From Arion vulgaris (Eukaryota; Mollusca; Gastropoda; Stylommatophora; Arionidae): a DNA stretch of 64,000 nt. The position numbers and the translations under genes are program-made. Positions 42,901 through 57,900 of the stretch are shown in pieces; position 1 is the first letter of the stretch, and each line of letters begins with the position of its first letter. The notes beneath the pieces are model-generated. The model made no database searches, was not told the DNA's origin, and worked only from the letters and a program-made list of their open reading frames with translations. The stretch is taken from the NCBI GenBank assembly GCA_020796225.1, contig CM036767.1:11023927-11087926 (forward strand), read 5' to 3'.

Positions 42901-45900
42901 TTTGGTGTTACAGTAACATTCAGTTATTTTTACTTTTTGCTGGGGAAGAGATAGAAATCATTTTATCTTGTAGTTTCACTTATTTGGTTTACAATTTTTA
43001 ATTCTACTATTTGTTGCTTCCTGTTTTGAAGTCGTCACAGCTTATGCCTATCGTAATGTAAGCTCTAATTGCAGCCGTGAGATATATTATAATGTCAGCA
43101 CTCTTGTAGCTGTGAGATCTACTATAATGTCAGTAATCTTGCAGCTGTGAGATATACTATAATGTCAGCACTCTTGTAGTTGTGAGATAATTTGTTCTAG
43201 AATTAACTAGTTTTTAAGACAAGAATATTAGTAATAATCAAAGTTTACATTTTCCTAGAGAGAACACAAAAAGGACAACAAACAAAGAGCAACTAAAATA
43301 ATCCTCCATTCAATGCCAGGGAACAAAGTCGTGGAGGAAATCTTCTTAGACACTAGCAATAGTACAGATACAAAGAACAAACCTGAGCAACATTTTGTTG
43401 AAGATTTTAAGGTAAAAACTTGATATATTTTATGAAATAATGGTTGGGAGATTTTAACAAGGCAGTTGGAAAATATATCTGTGCTTTGAATATAAAAGTT
43501 ACAGAAGAGTTCTCCATATACTATGAACAGAGAAGAGAAAAGTAGATTTACCCAGAAAGAACTCAAATTCAAAGAAAACTGGCTGATGCTACAAATAAGA
43601 AAGAGAAAATTGAGATATTTTGGACATATAAAAAGACATGAAGGGCTGGAGAAGACAATCATGGAAGGAGGCATACCGGCAAAGAGAAGAAGAGGAAGAC
43701 CACGGAGAAGATGGATTCAGGATGTAACTGATGGTTTGAATATGACGGCTGCAGAAGCAGGACATCTGGCCTAAGAGAGATAGAAATTCTGGAGGACTGT
43801 TGGGGCTGCTCAGGACAAGCTTTTGATGATGATGAGTTGTTCTGATATGCAGTACAATTATTGGTTAGACAGATTAACGTAATGTGAAAGAATTTGCCTC
43901 TTAACTTGGACTCAAGAGGGTTGTGGGTTCAATCCCACACTCAACATTCCATGTGTGAGGAAAGGAATTGACCCTCCCACCTCCTGAACACTAGGATTTG
44001 GAAAAAGAAAGTGACAGGCACTAGGATAATCTGACATCCTTCATTTCTCTAAGAAGATTCTATCTTCATGTTTTTTGGTGCATCCCTTTTCCATTTTCCT
44101 GAGGACCCCACCAAGCACTTGTCTAATGACACTCAACTGTGTCTTCTTCAGGATATTCCCAATCCACCCCCTATTTTCTTGTTCTGACCTGGGTTATCAT
44201 AGGCTCCTGCCTTTCATTTCTTATCAACAAATCTGTATTTTTGCACTCTTGTCATATCATCGATATGTTGTCACAGGAGAAATGCATGTCCTTTAGCAGT
44301 TTTACTCTCTTTTTTTTGAATTAAGTTCTTAGGTCCTTCACTAGCATACAAATTACAGAATTTTTCATAATTTTAACCTCTGAATGGCAATTTTTTTGGT
44401 ACAGTCTTGTTTGTTGCCTCTGAATGAGGAACATCTGGCCGAATGGATTAGAGCATTACTCCTATGGGGAGACCCATGTCAAATTCACGAGTATGGCCAC
44501 AGATTTTTTCCTTTGTGGCATAAATTACAAATCCTAACCTGAACATCTTTGCGCGACTACAATAGTCATGAGGTCATTAAATTCCCCAGACTCTCGTCTC
44601 ACATGTCCTACACACCTAAAAGCGGTACTAAGGCAGTAGTGACAGTTTTTGTTTGTTCTATTTACAGAACCAAAATATTCAAAATTTGTAACATTTTCAA
44701 TATATTTATTATCATTGGCAATCTAGGTCTGTCATCTTGTTTTCTCAGTAAACATAATCTGAGTTTTCTTTGTATTTAGAATCGCCTGAGTGGTTACCAG
44801 GGCCCAAATTTGGGGTGTAAAGAATAGAACCACTGTTACCTGCCACGTATGTTGTAAGAGGCAACTAAGGAGGTTTGGCTGAAATCGGATGCATGTATCC
44901 GCTAGGAATGATAACCCGAAACAAATGCTTGCAGAAAACGGATGCACCAGGCTGTAAGGCACATAACATGGTGCAACGACCCCTCACAATGAAGAATGGG
45001 ATAACGGATTCTAAGGTCACCAATCTGCCTTGGAGATTTAGCCACGCAGTAAGAATGTCAGACCTACCTTCACGAGGGTGGCCAAAACTTACTGCGGGAA
45101 GAGATCAGCACAAACAGGGAAGCAGAAATCATAGAATTATATCCTACAGAACTGCCCCCAGTATGCAGACTTGAGAAGAAAGAGGTGGCCCACTTACACT
45201 AGCGTCCAGGACAAACTGTATGGCGTGGCTGATTATCTGAGGCAGACGGCTGCCTTTATTAGAGAATCTGAAATCCCAATCTTTTGAGAATGCAGAAGAA
45301 GAAGTATTCAGTAAAAGTAGTGCATGTAAAAAGGAACTTATTTATTTTATTTACTGTTGTTTTTTTAAAATTGTCTTTTTATTCTTTGCTGTTTAGTCTT
45401 CTACACCAGAGCAAGAGCAAAAGAAACAACTTGAAAGTAAGAAAGAAGTAAAGAGAGATATACTGAAAGACAAAAGTATACATAATGCTGTCATTGATGG
45501 GGATATTGACACAGTGAAAGATCTGTTACATCATTTTCCAGAAATGAAAGAGTATGTATTTTAATTTATAGATTTCTTAAACAATTTCACGACAGAAATG
45601 AAAACATTTTAAGCGGAAGCAAAAATGGTAAAACAACAAAAACATTGGTTTTAAAGGAGACTCTTTGCCTGCCCTGCGTGTTCGTAGCGCATTGGACGAT
45701 GGGTGACAAGATCCCTTTGAGTGCAGCTCAACTCCGCGGGCAAGCAGAAAAGCCACAGGTTCTCCAGATTTATAGTGTTCTTGGCACCGAATCGAAGGGT
45801 TACGATGTCCATGGCACCTAGCCGAAGAGCTGAAAGTTCAAGTGCTTCTGGATCGGAAAAAAGGAGACTCATAATCATGGTAGATGTCTTGTATGTTATA

Positions 45901-48900
45901 AACAGAGCCAACTATAAACTCATACGGCCGGTGGACTCAGGTAAAAGTTATGGGAAATCAGACCACAACCGGTCACGTTACCTCGCATTCCAGTATTGTT
46001 GTATATAGACGAATTCATTTTAAAATCAACACAACATGCTAAATCAAAGTTATATTATGTAACAAGTTAAGTTTAACAATAAGGAATATCAATATTATGA
46101 ATATTTTTCAATAAATAACCATAGACTCACAGAATTGAGTAAAACTGCAAAAAAGCTTGCAGTGTTCTATCAAACATATATAAATTCCAGCCCCCAACTG
46201 AAACTAGGTCAGGGTTTTCCCGGTCAGTTATGCGGCCCAATATTAGAGTTGGCTGTGGTTACAAATAGCAGTGTGAGAAAATAACATTGTGAGAATAGCA
46301 ATCTCAAAATTGCAGTGTGAGAAATGACAGCATGTATAAACATACAACTATTGGAAGAACGCCAAACTGAACGAATTGAGAAAATTGAAGGAAAGATGAC
46401 TCATAGCTTCCTTAGAATAGCCATTTAGTGGATACCATCACACTGCAACATTAAGGAAACAAAAGAGCTCATAATCTGACCAAAGATGGAGAGAAACTGC
46501 CACAAGCAGACTGCTTGGTCAGTTGCGAGAAAGCTAAACTACCATCTAAAGGCAAACAACGCAAAGTGAAAAATAAACCACCCCAAACACAAAACAGATA
46601 CGGAATATTACCAACTGTCTTGAAGAGACTAGATAGTTATACTTCACCTCAAAACAAAATGCAACAAAATGAGACATCACTGGTACACCACATTTCTTCT
46701 TCTCCTTCTCTTCCACCATTTACTTCTTTATAGAAGTGTTGGGGAAAAACATAGTGATCTTGTGTGTGCTTGTTTTAAGGCACTTTGTAGGCTGATATTC
46801 ATTTTCGTAAGACTGTTCTTGATGCCGTCGCTCCATCTTTTGCGTGGTCTTCCTTTTAACCATATCTTTTACACCACATTTAAGATGATGTAAGTTGACA
46901 GATGTCATGGCAGAACATGTCCGTCAAAACTATCCACTGCCCGAAGACCTCAGGACAAGTTCTGCCCCAACTATCTTTCTTACGCTGATGTTGTGACTAT
47001 CTTTTCTGGTGTTGTTGTAACTTTTCGTAAGCATTGCATTTCACATGCAGTTATTTTTTTTACTGTGCTTTGCTCATTGTCCATGTTTGGCTAATACAAC
47101 ATATGCAACATATGCAACAAATATAATGCAGATATTGCAGATGTTCAGAAAGAGGTTCTTCTTTGCTGTTAGTGAAGACAGATTAACACTTGCCAGATTT
47201 TATTCAAACTTCTGTTCATAATGTATATATTAATATGCTTACCAACATCAGCATAAGAAAGAAAGTTGGGACAAAACCTTGCTTGAATTACATTGAGAAA
47301 CAAAGAATGAAATGGTTTGGCCACTTAATAAGAATGCATCCAAACTCCACAGTATACAGTCTTCTACAATAGAACATCAGGAAAGAAGGCGAGAGGAAGA
47401 CCACAAAAAGATAGATGGCATAGCAGAATCCTGTCAAAAAGCAAAAATAACTATCACCCAAGCCACTAGAACAGCGCAAGACAAAACAGAAAACCATGAC
47501 ACTGGGCAACAACCTGGTAACAATGTGATGACAAAAGAAAAAATCAAAGAAGATACGGGCATGATTCTGGTAAATTACAAATAACCAGTTGTCTGGGTAT
47601 ATAGTGTCGTGCAATAGTAGTTTGTTCGAAGGACCCTCTAGGGAAGCATGTATATCTGTGCAGAAATACTGGGCTCACCTATGGGTTAACACACCCCAAT
47701 TCCCCCCCGCTAATGACATGCCTAGGAAACTCACCCTAGTAAAAACTATGACCAGGAAGATGTATTGTTTTCAGTTATAAGTTATATGAGAACTATCATC
47801 ATAGCACTCTGGGCATGTTCATATGTGCTCCGATCTCCTCTCAACAATTCTAGCAGCATCCAGCGGTCCAACACGCCAGTTCATTGTTGATTAATCAATA
47901 TTTTTACCATATTTGGTATGTCGTTCTTTTTAGGCTGTACCAATATTGACATCCATCTCTCTCAATCTGGTTGTTTTCACTGATTCATTTTATAACACAT
48001 TTCTCTCTCTCTCTCTGCCTTTTAACCTGGATTGGGCATTGTCCCTCAACCAACTCATGCAAAGTCTTCCTATCTCTAGCTGTCTCCTGCAGCTCCCTCC
48101 AGCTCTTATTTATAATGTTGATCTCTGCCTTCAAATCTCATCTCCATACATTTCTAGCTCTACCTTTCTTTTGCTGTCCCTGTGAGTTCCAGGAAAGGAC
48201 CCTTCTTGTTATATTCTCCTCTTGTTTTCTTAAAATGTGTCCTATCCAGTGCCAGTGTCTTTTTTTTAACCAACTGGTTCACTGGAATCCATAAGTTCTT
48301 CATTTGTGACCCTACCATACCATCTCATCCCTCTATACTGCGCAGACTCCAGTTGATGAATGTTTGCAATTTATGCATTATTATTTCAGTCATTTGCCAT
48401 GTTTGTTTGTTTGTTTTAGCACCAGGGATGACAAAGGCTGGACACCTCTTCATGTAGCAGCAACCAGTGGTAATATGGAGATCTTGAGATGGCTGGTAAC
48501 TAGTGATTCAGACATTAATGCAGAGACACCTGCAGGGTACACTGTCATGCATATAGCAGCTATGAATGGCCATGTTAATTCTATGATGGTACATGACTGT
48601 AGAGTTGTTTTTTAATGTATCACAATCTCTGTCACATTGTCCACCTGCAACATTGTCTACCTGTAACATTGTCTACCTGCAACTTTGTCTACCTGTAACA
48701 TTGTCTACCTGCAACATTGTCTACCTGTAACATTGTCTACCTGTAACTTTGTCTAGCTGTAACTTTGTCTAACTGTAACGTTGTCTACCTGTAACATTGT
48801 CTACCTGTAACATTGTCTCTCTACAACATTGTCTCCCTGCAACATTATCTCACTGTAACATTGTCTACATGTAACATTGTCTACCTGTAACATTGTCTAC

Positions 48901-51900
48901 CTGTAACATTGTCTACCTGCCACATTGTCTACCTGTAACATTGTCTACTTGCAACATTGTCTGGGTAAAGTGGTTAAGCTGTTTGCCTTGAATTCTGAAG
49001 GTTGTGAATTCAAATCCGGACCACCTTTTTCGGTTCATGAATGTTACACTTTTTTCCAGAGATCCCTAGGATTCCTAGGAGCTACAAAGTTTGTGTATTG
49101 TGCAAAACTCTTGACAGATGACATGCCATCTCTGTGAAGAGAAACTGAACCTTATAAGAAAATCTAGCACAATAAAGTTTGTCCTTGTCCTTAAATGTCT
49201 TTCAGCTTTAAACCGCTACTCATGTTGTTGTGATTGCACTGTGTTCCATATAGTGTCATCGTTTTGAGTTTCCTTAGTGTCTTGCATTTTTTGCTTCATA
49301 AAGACCTTTAAGTGGAAACTGGCCCCTGACTAAGACACAAGAAAAAAAGATTACAGCATGTGAAATGAGATGTCTACGAAAAGCTGTCAACGTTACAAGC
49401 GAGATAGAGTGAGAAACGAGAACATCAGAAGCATCGTTGATACTATACCATGTATACAGTACATCGAGAAGCAAAGAATCAAGTGGTTCGCCATCTAATG
49501 AGAATGGAACTACATTTACTACCATCACGTGCCTACAATAATCAACACTTAGAGCGCAGAGCATGAGGCAGACCAAGAACATGATGGATAGATAACATCT
49601 CAGAGTCCCTTCGAAAGCATGGACTGACAACGTCAGCGCAACACACCTGGCACAAGATAGAAAACTAACTTTCCCCACGACGATTCAGGGCAAATGTGGT
49701 TAAGATAAGATAAGTGGAAACTTTGCTTGTTTTTGTATTTTTAAAACTGCATGTTTTGGTATCCCATAATTGTCTGTCTAAGAATTAATACACACTGTCA
49801 TGAAAACTGCACTGACACCAGAGAGTAATAAATGAAAACTTGGAAGACCCCCAAATTGACTTGGAAGAGATCCGTAGAACAGGACCTTAAAGAAATAAGT
49901 CATAGCTGGAACTCAATACAGAGTACAGCCAAGAACACAGAAGAATGGTGTGCATTTGTTACTGCCTAAAGTACCATCACAGGCTAGAGAGAGAAGAGTC
50001 ACTGGACGCTGTTGGAGATATTGCGAAGGAGATCGGAGCACCTATGGACATGTCCGAGTGCAATGAAGATATTCCAAACTGAAACTGAAACTGAGTTGCT
50101 GTTGCTAATAATAAAGCTTCCTTTTACTACCGAGAGAGCCGCAGTAGTGTAGTTGTTAGTGAACTCGCTTCTTAGACTAGTGATCCGAGTTCAATTCCAC
50201 AAGCGGGTGTGGCATTTTTCCGACTGTAACGGCTCTCTGGTCAACCCAGCCTAATTGGGTACCAGGAAAGCACTGGGAAGTAAAGGCGGCCAGCGTAATA
50301 TTGACCACATCACTCATTGTGTGCCGACTGTCAATGAAAAATATGGACCAAATACCATATTACCCTATATCACACATCGTATAAAAAGGATTCCTTTACT
50401 TTACTTATTGACATATTTTTTTCATGCATATTTTTTTTGCCTGAAAACTATTTTGTGTTGCATGTACTTCAGTTTCCATTGGAATAACTTCATTGCACTC
50501 CGGACATGTCCATAGGTGCTCCAATCTCCATTTTTTTATAATATCTCTAACAGCGTCCAACTACTAGCTGTACCAGTTCAATGTTGATTGATAAGCCTCC
50601 AAATATTTCTGTTGTGTTGTTCTTTCCTGGCCACTTCAATCTTCAATCCAAGCTCTTGCAATCTAGCCTTTGATGGGGATTTGTTTAGATAAATATCCTC
50701 TTTACATCCCCACACCTGGCCACTTCAATCTTCAATCCAAGCTCTTGCAATCTAGCCTTTGATGGGGATTTGTTTAGATAAATATCCTCTTTACATCCCC
50801 ACATTCTATGAGAGCGTTCAGAATGTCAGCTCTGTCCATTGGTTGACCTCCGATATGGTGGTAGAACCAGCCAGCCTGTGTGCTCTTTCATTGCCATTGA
50901 CACACATGTGCACCAGAATGAAGATAAATGTAATTTTGTAAATTGTTGACTCATGTAATGATTCAGTCCATTATCTGATATCACCAAGCCAGCCCCTCCC
51001 CAACCTTCCATAATCTGTTGATGTTGCTAAACATCTAGACAATAAGATTGAAATCTTAAAGATAATGAATATACACAAAAATCAAACTTGCTTCATGGAG
51101 CAAAAATAAATAAATAAATATGATTCTGAAACTATATTTATATTTTTTAAATTGTTTCTATACTATTGTTGATGCAGGTTTTGCAAGCCATGGGAGCTTC
51201 TATTTTTAGTCTAACAAAAGAGAAACAGACAGCATTACATTTATCAGCCAAAAGGTAAGTTTCTTTGGCTAACTGGTTAAGTCTTGTCTTGCGAGTTGAA
51301 GGTCATAGGTTCGAATCCGGACAGCACCATTCTGTTCACGGGCGCATTGTTTTCCCTAGGTTTGTTGCCAGAGCTACGGAGTTCGTGCTTTGGGCAATAC
51401 TCTCGGTAGCTGGCGTGCCATTTCTGCGGAGAGGGACTGAGCCGTATAGGGTAAAACACAGTGCAATGAAGTCAACCCTTTGGAGAATAGAGAATATTGC
51501 TAGAGAGATATGGATGATACAGACGTTTGAGGTTGATTTCTAGAAGCAAGAGACTATATATTATATACATGAAAGTGGAAGATCAAGTGAACGAATGAAC
51601 ATCTGATTTCTGCAACGCTTTTATTTACTAGGTAGCTCCTAGGCTCCTACCTCAATCGCCTTACAACATACCTTGTACGTCACAGTGTTACTATTCTTTG
51701 CTCCCCCCTGTGAACCCAGCAACACACGGGCGATAACATTATTTAAAGAAGGAGCAAGGTAATGTCCTTTCGTTTTGTTCTTCTTCTTCTTCTTTTGTCG
51801 TCACACTGCTACCGGGTTGTTGCCCAGTGTCGTGGTTTTCTGTTTTGTCTTGCGCTGTTCTGGTGGCTTGTGTGATTGTTATCTTTGCTCTTTCACAGGA

Positions 51901-54900
51901 TGCTGCTACGCCATCTAACCATCTTTTCCGTGGTCTTCCTCTTGTCTTGCCTTCTTTCCCGATGTTCTGTTGTAGAAGACTCTGTATACTGTGGAGTTTG
52001 GATGCATTCTTATTAAGTGGCAAAACCACTTCATTCTTTGTTTATCTATATAATTCAAGCACGGTTTTGTGCCAACTTTTTTTCTTATGCTGATGTTGGT
52101 GATTCTGTCTTTTCTTGTGTTGTTGGTAACTTTTCTCAGGCAAAGCATTTCACATGTAGTTATTTTTTGTGACTGCGCTTTGCTCAATGTCCATGTTTGG
52201 CTCTGTAACACAAAGTAGGTATAAAAATGCTGTTGATCATTTGTTTCTTAGCTGCCTGTGAAATTTTTGGGCGCCTTAACAATGGGGCTAGCTGGTAGGT
52301 TACAGCATTTGCTTTTGTACTCTAGCCTCTATCTCTCTATCTAGTTTTCCGTCTTCTGTGAATATGCTTCCTAAGTATTTGAATTCTTTCACTTGGTTTA
52401 TTTTAGTACCATTGACATGGATGTCTAGATTATTATGTTTTCTTCCCATATTCATTATTTCTGTTTTAGTGTTGTTGATTTTCATGTCATGTTTCACACA
52501 ATTATTGTTCAAAGTGTCAATATGATGTTGTAGATCTTGTTCATTTGATGTATCAGGCACTGATCATCTGCAAAAGCAGTTCATTTATTTCATCATTATC
52601 TGAATTTGACTCTTGAGTTATTTTATCCATATATGCAATAAAGAGTAGTGGTGAGAGGACACAACCTTGTCTAACACCTGATGTAATGGAGAACCAGTCG
52701 GTCATTCCTTCTGTAGTTCTTACTGTACTCTGGCTATCTTGATATAAGGCCATGATGTTACCTAATAGTTGTCCTTGGACGCCATATTCTTCAAGGATCT
52801 TCCATAGTTTGCACCTGTTTACTCTATCAAATGCCTTTTCTGGTCTATAAATATAAGCTGTTTACTTTGATTGTATTCAATTGTTTGTTCGCAGATCTGT
52901 CTTAGTGTAAATATTATGCCTGTGCAGCTCTTACCCCTCCTAAACCCAAACTGGCTATTGCTTGACTGGGGCTCTAATATATGTCTTGCTCTTCGCTCCA
53001 ATATTTTTGCAAACATTTTTCCTATTTGGCTCAAAAGAGAGATACCCCTGTATGTTTCACACTCTTTTGTCTCCTTTGTTCTTCCATTTGTTCAACATAG
53101 CTAATTTGGGATTTACCCTGACCATATCTTTATAGCTTGCTATGCCCGTCTGCCCAGCGTGTTCGTAGCGCGCTGGACTACGGGTGACTATCCCTCTGTA
53201 TGTGCGGGTTCAATTCCGTGGGATGGCAGAAAAAGCCACAGATTCTCCAGATTTACGGTGTTCATGGCACCGAACCGAAGGTTACGATGTCCATGGCACC
53301 GAGCTGAAGAGCTAAAAGCTCAAGTGCTTCTGGATCGGGGGAAAAAAAAAAATAGCCTGCTATCTATGCTGTGTTTTGGGAGTCTTTGACATTTTTCTTT
53401 TTTTTTATAGTTTTCTGTAACCTCTTTTGTAAGACATTGGCTACATGTTTGATATTTTGGCAAAATTCATTAGAAAGATGAACATTTAAAAAAAATCCTA
53501 CAAAATATCTTCACCATCTTCTAAATTATATTGAGAACCCTTGCCGATGCTACTGAGTTTGTGCACTGCTGCTAAGATCTTCCTGTGTAGGAAAGTTATT
53601 GGTTATTGGTTACTAAACTGACGTCATTGCACTCCGGGCAGACCCATAGGTGCTCAGTCTCCCCAACAGATATAGAAGAGTATGCATACTGATGGTTCCT
53701 GCGGCTCGCTGATTTTGTATGCATATTTTCTTGTCTGATCTGCTGGGGGACCAGTCAACGGTGCACGAACCCCGTAGAGATCGGAGCACACATAGCTACT
53801 CACCGATGATGATAGTCAATCAATCAATCATTGTTATTTTGTTAATGTTGTTTAGTGGTGTTTGTTTTCTTTGCTTCAGTAATGACTATCAGGAATAACT
53901 CATTTAAATTCTGCAATCCTTTATTGCAACTGTTGTGTATATATATTTGTTTTCAGTGGGCATTTGGAGTGTGTGAAATGGCTTGTTGCAAACAGAGCTT
54001 CCTTGATGCAAAGATTCTCAGGATACACCGATATCAACTTGCAGAAGAATATAAACATGAAAGCTGTGCCAGCTTTCTGCGGATTTGTATGCGAGAGTTC
54101 AGCAATCCAAAAAGTCCCTTTGTTCAAATGCAAGATCAACAAATCAATGGGTGAAAATAAGTTTTTTTAATGAAAGTTTCTTTTAGATAGAGTAGATTAA
54201 TTACAGATCTTATAGTTAGTCCATTGTTCACCCTAGACCAGCATTTCCCAAGTGGGTACCGCCCCAGTGGGCTGAAGTGTTCTAGGAGGGGCGATAGTGG
54301 GTTAAGAAGAATTTGGGGGGTGTTCATGCGATTATGGGTCCGTGGCTCAGAAGAAATTAATAATAAATATTTTAAAATAAATTATTTTTGTGATTTTGCC
54401 ATTGAATTCTGCATTTAAATTAATCTTATGCCAGTCTTACACGATTCATTTTTTCATCAATTTTCTATTTCATGCATATGCTCATTTGAAAATTGACCAT
54501 GTATTACAGAAATATATATCAATTTTCTTTGTCAGAGAAAATAGAGCATGTATATATGTGGGAGGGGGGCGTTTGCAAACTGTTGTAATGTGGAGAGGGC
54601 GTAACAAAGTTTATGTTGTGCAAAGTGGGCGGTAGGCCAGAAAAGTTTGGGAATCTATGCCCTAGATGTTTGCACGGCTTGTGATAAACAGGCCACAATC
54701 AAACATGTAAAAAATGTTGTACATATGTTTGATGTAGCTGGTCACAAAACCTACTCATGGTTTGATGTGTTTTAACACTGCTTAAATGATTAATAATCTG
54801 TTTTGACTGTAAACCAAACAACCAAAATAACTTTACTTCTGTAAACATTCAACTAAAAGAAGTTACAACATGTTAAATAAAATGATTATTGTTTTGCTAT

Positions 54901-57900
54901 AGTCTAAAATGGGGCAGCAGGCACAATAATGTAAGGATATAAAGTGGTGCCAGGGTCAATGAGCTGGCATTGACCAAGACCCTACCTCACTTCAATGGGG
55001 TGACCCTGGTAACAGACGCATGTCTGGCTAAGAGGGTAGGGATCGAAGGAGAGCTGCTCTGGTATAAGTAGAAGTGTAGGTGCATACATGTCTGATATGA
55101 GATCTGATCTCAATATAGACGGTGAGAATCTCAGTAAATGTGCCTATACGTCTCTCCTGTCCGATAAAGAGTCAAAGACGACAGACTATACAAATCTGAC
55201 GCTGTGGTTACTGGGACCCGAATTTGGGGTACAAAATAGAACCACTATTACCTACCACATGCTGTATACAGCGAAAGTGGAGGTTTGGCGTGGGATTAGC
55301 TATCCCATAATGTAAAAATACTCAGCTATAAAAACCACAACCAAGAGCATGAGAGTTTGCAATGCCTTGGTTGAGGACCTATGCCTCCTTGGAGGTGAAG
55401 AGTGAAGAAGAAGAAGTCTAAAATGTATCATTATTGTCTTGGTTTGGGACAGTTTTTTCATGTATTTGTCTTAGTAAAACTGCATCTTAACTGATTCAGT
55501 ACCAGGTTTTTTTCACCTCTGGACGGAATTATTTTTAGCTTCAAAAATATTGCACACATACTTTAGTTAAATTAAAATATTGTTTCTAAATATGATTTAA
55601 AGTTGAACTTATTATATATCAAATTAAAGATAAATGATTGTACTTTCATAAAATATTTATTGTATGCGAAAATATAATGTTGTGTTGACTGTGCATGACA
55701 AATATTAGCATGTAATAAAAAATTAATTGAAATTGTGAGAACAAAAATCCAACTTACCAAGGGCCTTGAGGAACAATATGGTGAATAAGTCAGTGTAACT
55801 GCTCTCTTTATATAAGTAATCTATTTATGAATACACAAAAATTAAGAAAATATTGATGGAATATATGGTTTACTAACTGTTCGCAAATTAGCAACACGAC
55901 CCTCTTTGAAGAAATTTCCATTAAAAATTGTCAAATTGAAGATTTCACATACTAAACATTCATGTCTCATAATATATAATCACATACAGTGGAAATTATA
56001 GCAATATTTACAGGAATAAAGAACTAAAGTATATGAATAATAGTCCTAACATAGCAACTATATAACTTCTCCCCAAGTAGACTGTGTAGGTTCTGTCTGA
56101 ATCCTTCTTCTTTTGTTGCAATCCTACTGAACCTGACTGGGGCAACGCCCTCTCGCAGCTGGTTGGGAAACACTACTAGTATTATTTAAATTATTAATAA
56201 TCGACGTATTTAAGTCACAAACTTCTGTGTCATCAGAAGCTTCACTATCTTCACTATCAGTATCTACATCTTCATGCAACCAATCTCGCGCTTCTGCAGC
56301 TGTAAAACATGCAGAACGAGCTGATAACAAACCATTTCTAGACTCTGAATTGTTAGACATTATTTTTAATCACAGGGTAACTTGAAAACGAAAATTAAAC
56401 TTGGTTTCACTTCTGATTCTAGTCAAAACCACTATGTTGTGATTTGGTTATCGTTAGTACTTCCTTTCTACTTAGTTTCCGTTGATATAAAACTACAATC
56501 GGAGTGAAAATTAATAAAACTCAACGCAATAGTAGCCGTCTTTTAAAAGACGCTTGGGACACTCAGATAAGAAATATGTGCACTAGAGTGTTCCACGGAC
56601 CGAATCAGTTAAATATAATTGTTGGTCTACAAGGTGTATTCTGCACCTGAATCTGCATCCAGCAGAGGTGTGGGTCCAATAATGTTTCTTAGGAAGTGTG
56701 AAAAGTGAAAATTAGTGGCCTGCTGATGACCTGTAAAACACACACAAGCCAACCACACCTATCAATGGTGTAGACCACGATACTTTGACTGTGAGGTCAA
56801 ACTGGGCTCTAGCTCACTAGGGAATCAACTTCCTATATCATTTTTTTGGTCCTACATAGGAGTCAAACCAAATTAAAAAGTATGGAAACCGGATGAACTC
56901 GACTACAGGTATGTAGATGCCAAACTGGTACAACAAACTCATGCTCTAAGTCTCAAATCAAATACTGACCACAAGGAGGAGTTTGACAAGTCTAAACAAA
57001 GAAGAAGAATCTATTTACACATTTATCAAAATTGTTATTCTATAATTAATTTGGCAGTAATTCAGTTTCTCTACTCAAAGTTTTAATTTGTACTTTTAAC
57101 AATTAATTCTCAGAGCTGAACAGCCTTCTTTAAAACAAGATACAATATCACAGTCAAGTGAAAATGTATGTAAAGATGATATTAGTGTTGAATCGATAAC
57201 TTTTAATTTTTTTTATATCTATTAACTCTTAACATATGCCAGTGAGAGTTGGAAAATGACTAAAGATAGAGAAAGCAAATTGAATGCATTTGAAAATAGA
57301 TGTCTGCGAATAATAATGAACATAAAATGGAACAAATTCAGGAGAAGTGATGAAATCAGAGACATGTCTGGTCAACCACTAGTGACAACTGTTATAAGAA
57401 AGAGAAGATGGAGATATGTTGGACACACCTTGAGAAGAAATGATCAACGAATATCAAAGCAGGCATTGAAGTGGGATGCAAAGGGTTCAAGAAAGAGAGG
57501 ACTACCTAAGGAGACCCTGAAACGAACTTTGCTGAGAGAGGCAGGAAATATTGGTCTCAGTTCCATGGAGGAGATTGAGCGAGTTGCCCAGGATTGAGCG
57601 GTATGGAGAAATTGCTTGCAGGCCCTATGTAATGTATAACGGTATGAGAGGAATTATTATTATTATTAAATCTTAGTGGACCAGGGCAAAAGCCATTTAG
57701 TATACAAACGCCACTATTAATGTGGCTCTTGGTCCACAAGAAGTGAAAGAACATGTAAATGTTTGAAAATCTTGTATTACTGTACACAACAAATTGGGGG
57801 GAAAAATGAGCTGATAAACGAGTTATGTGGAAAGCAACATTATGCAAAGGTGCAGGAGACAAGCGAAAACTAAGAAGTTACAGTAAAACACTTGCAAATT

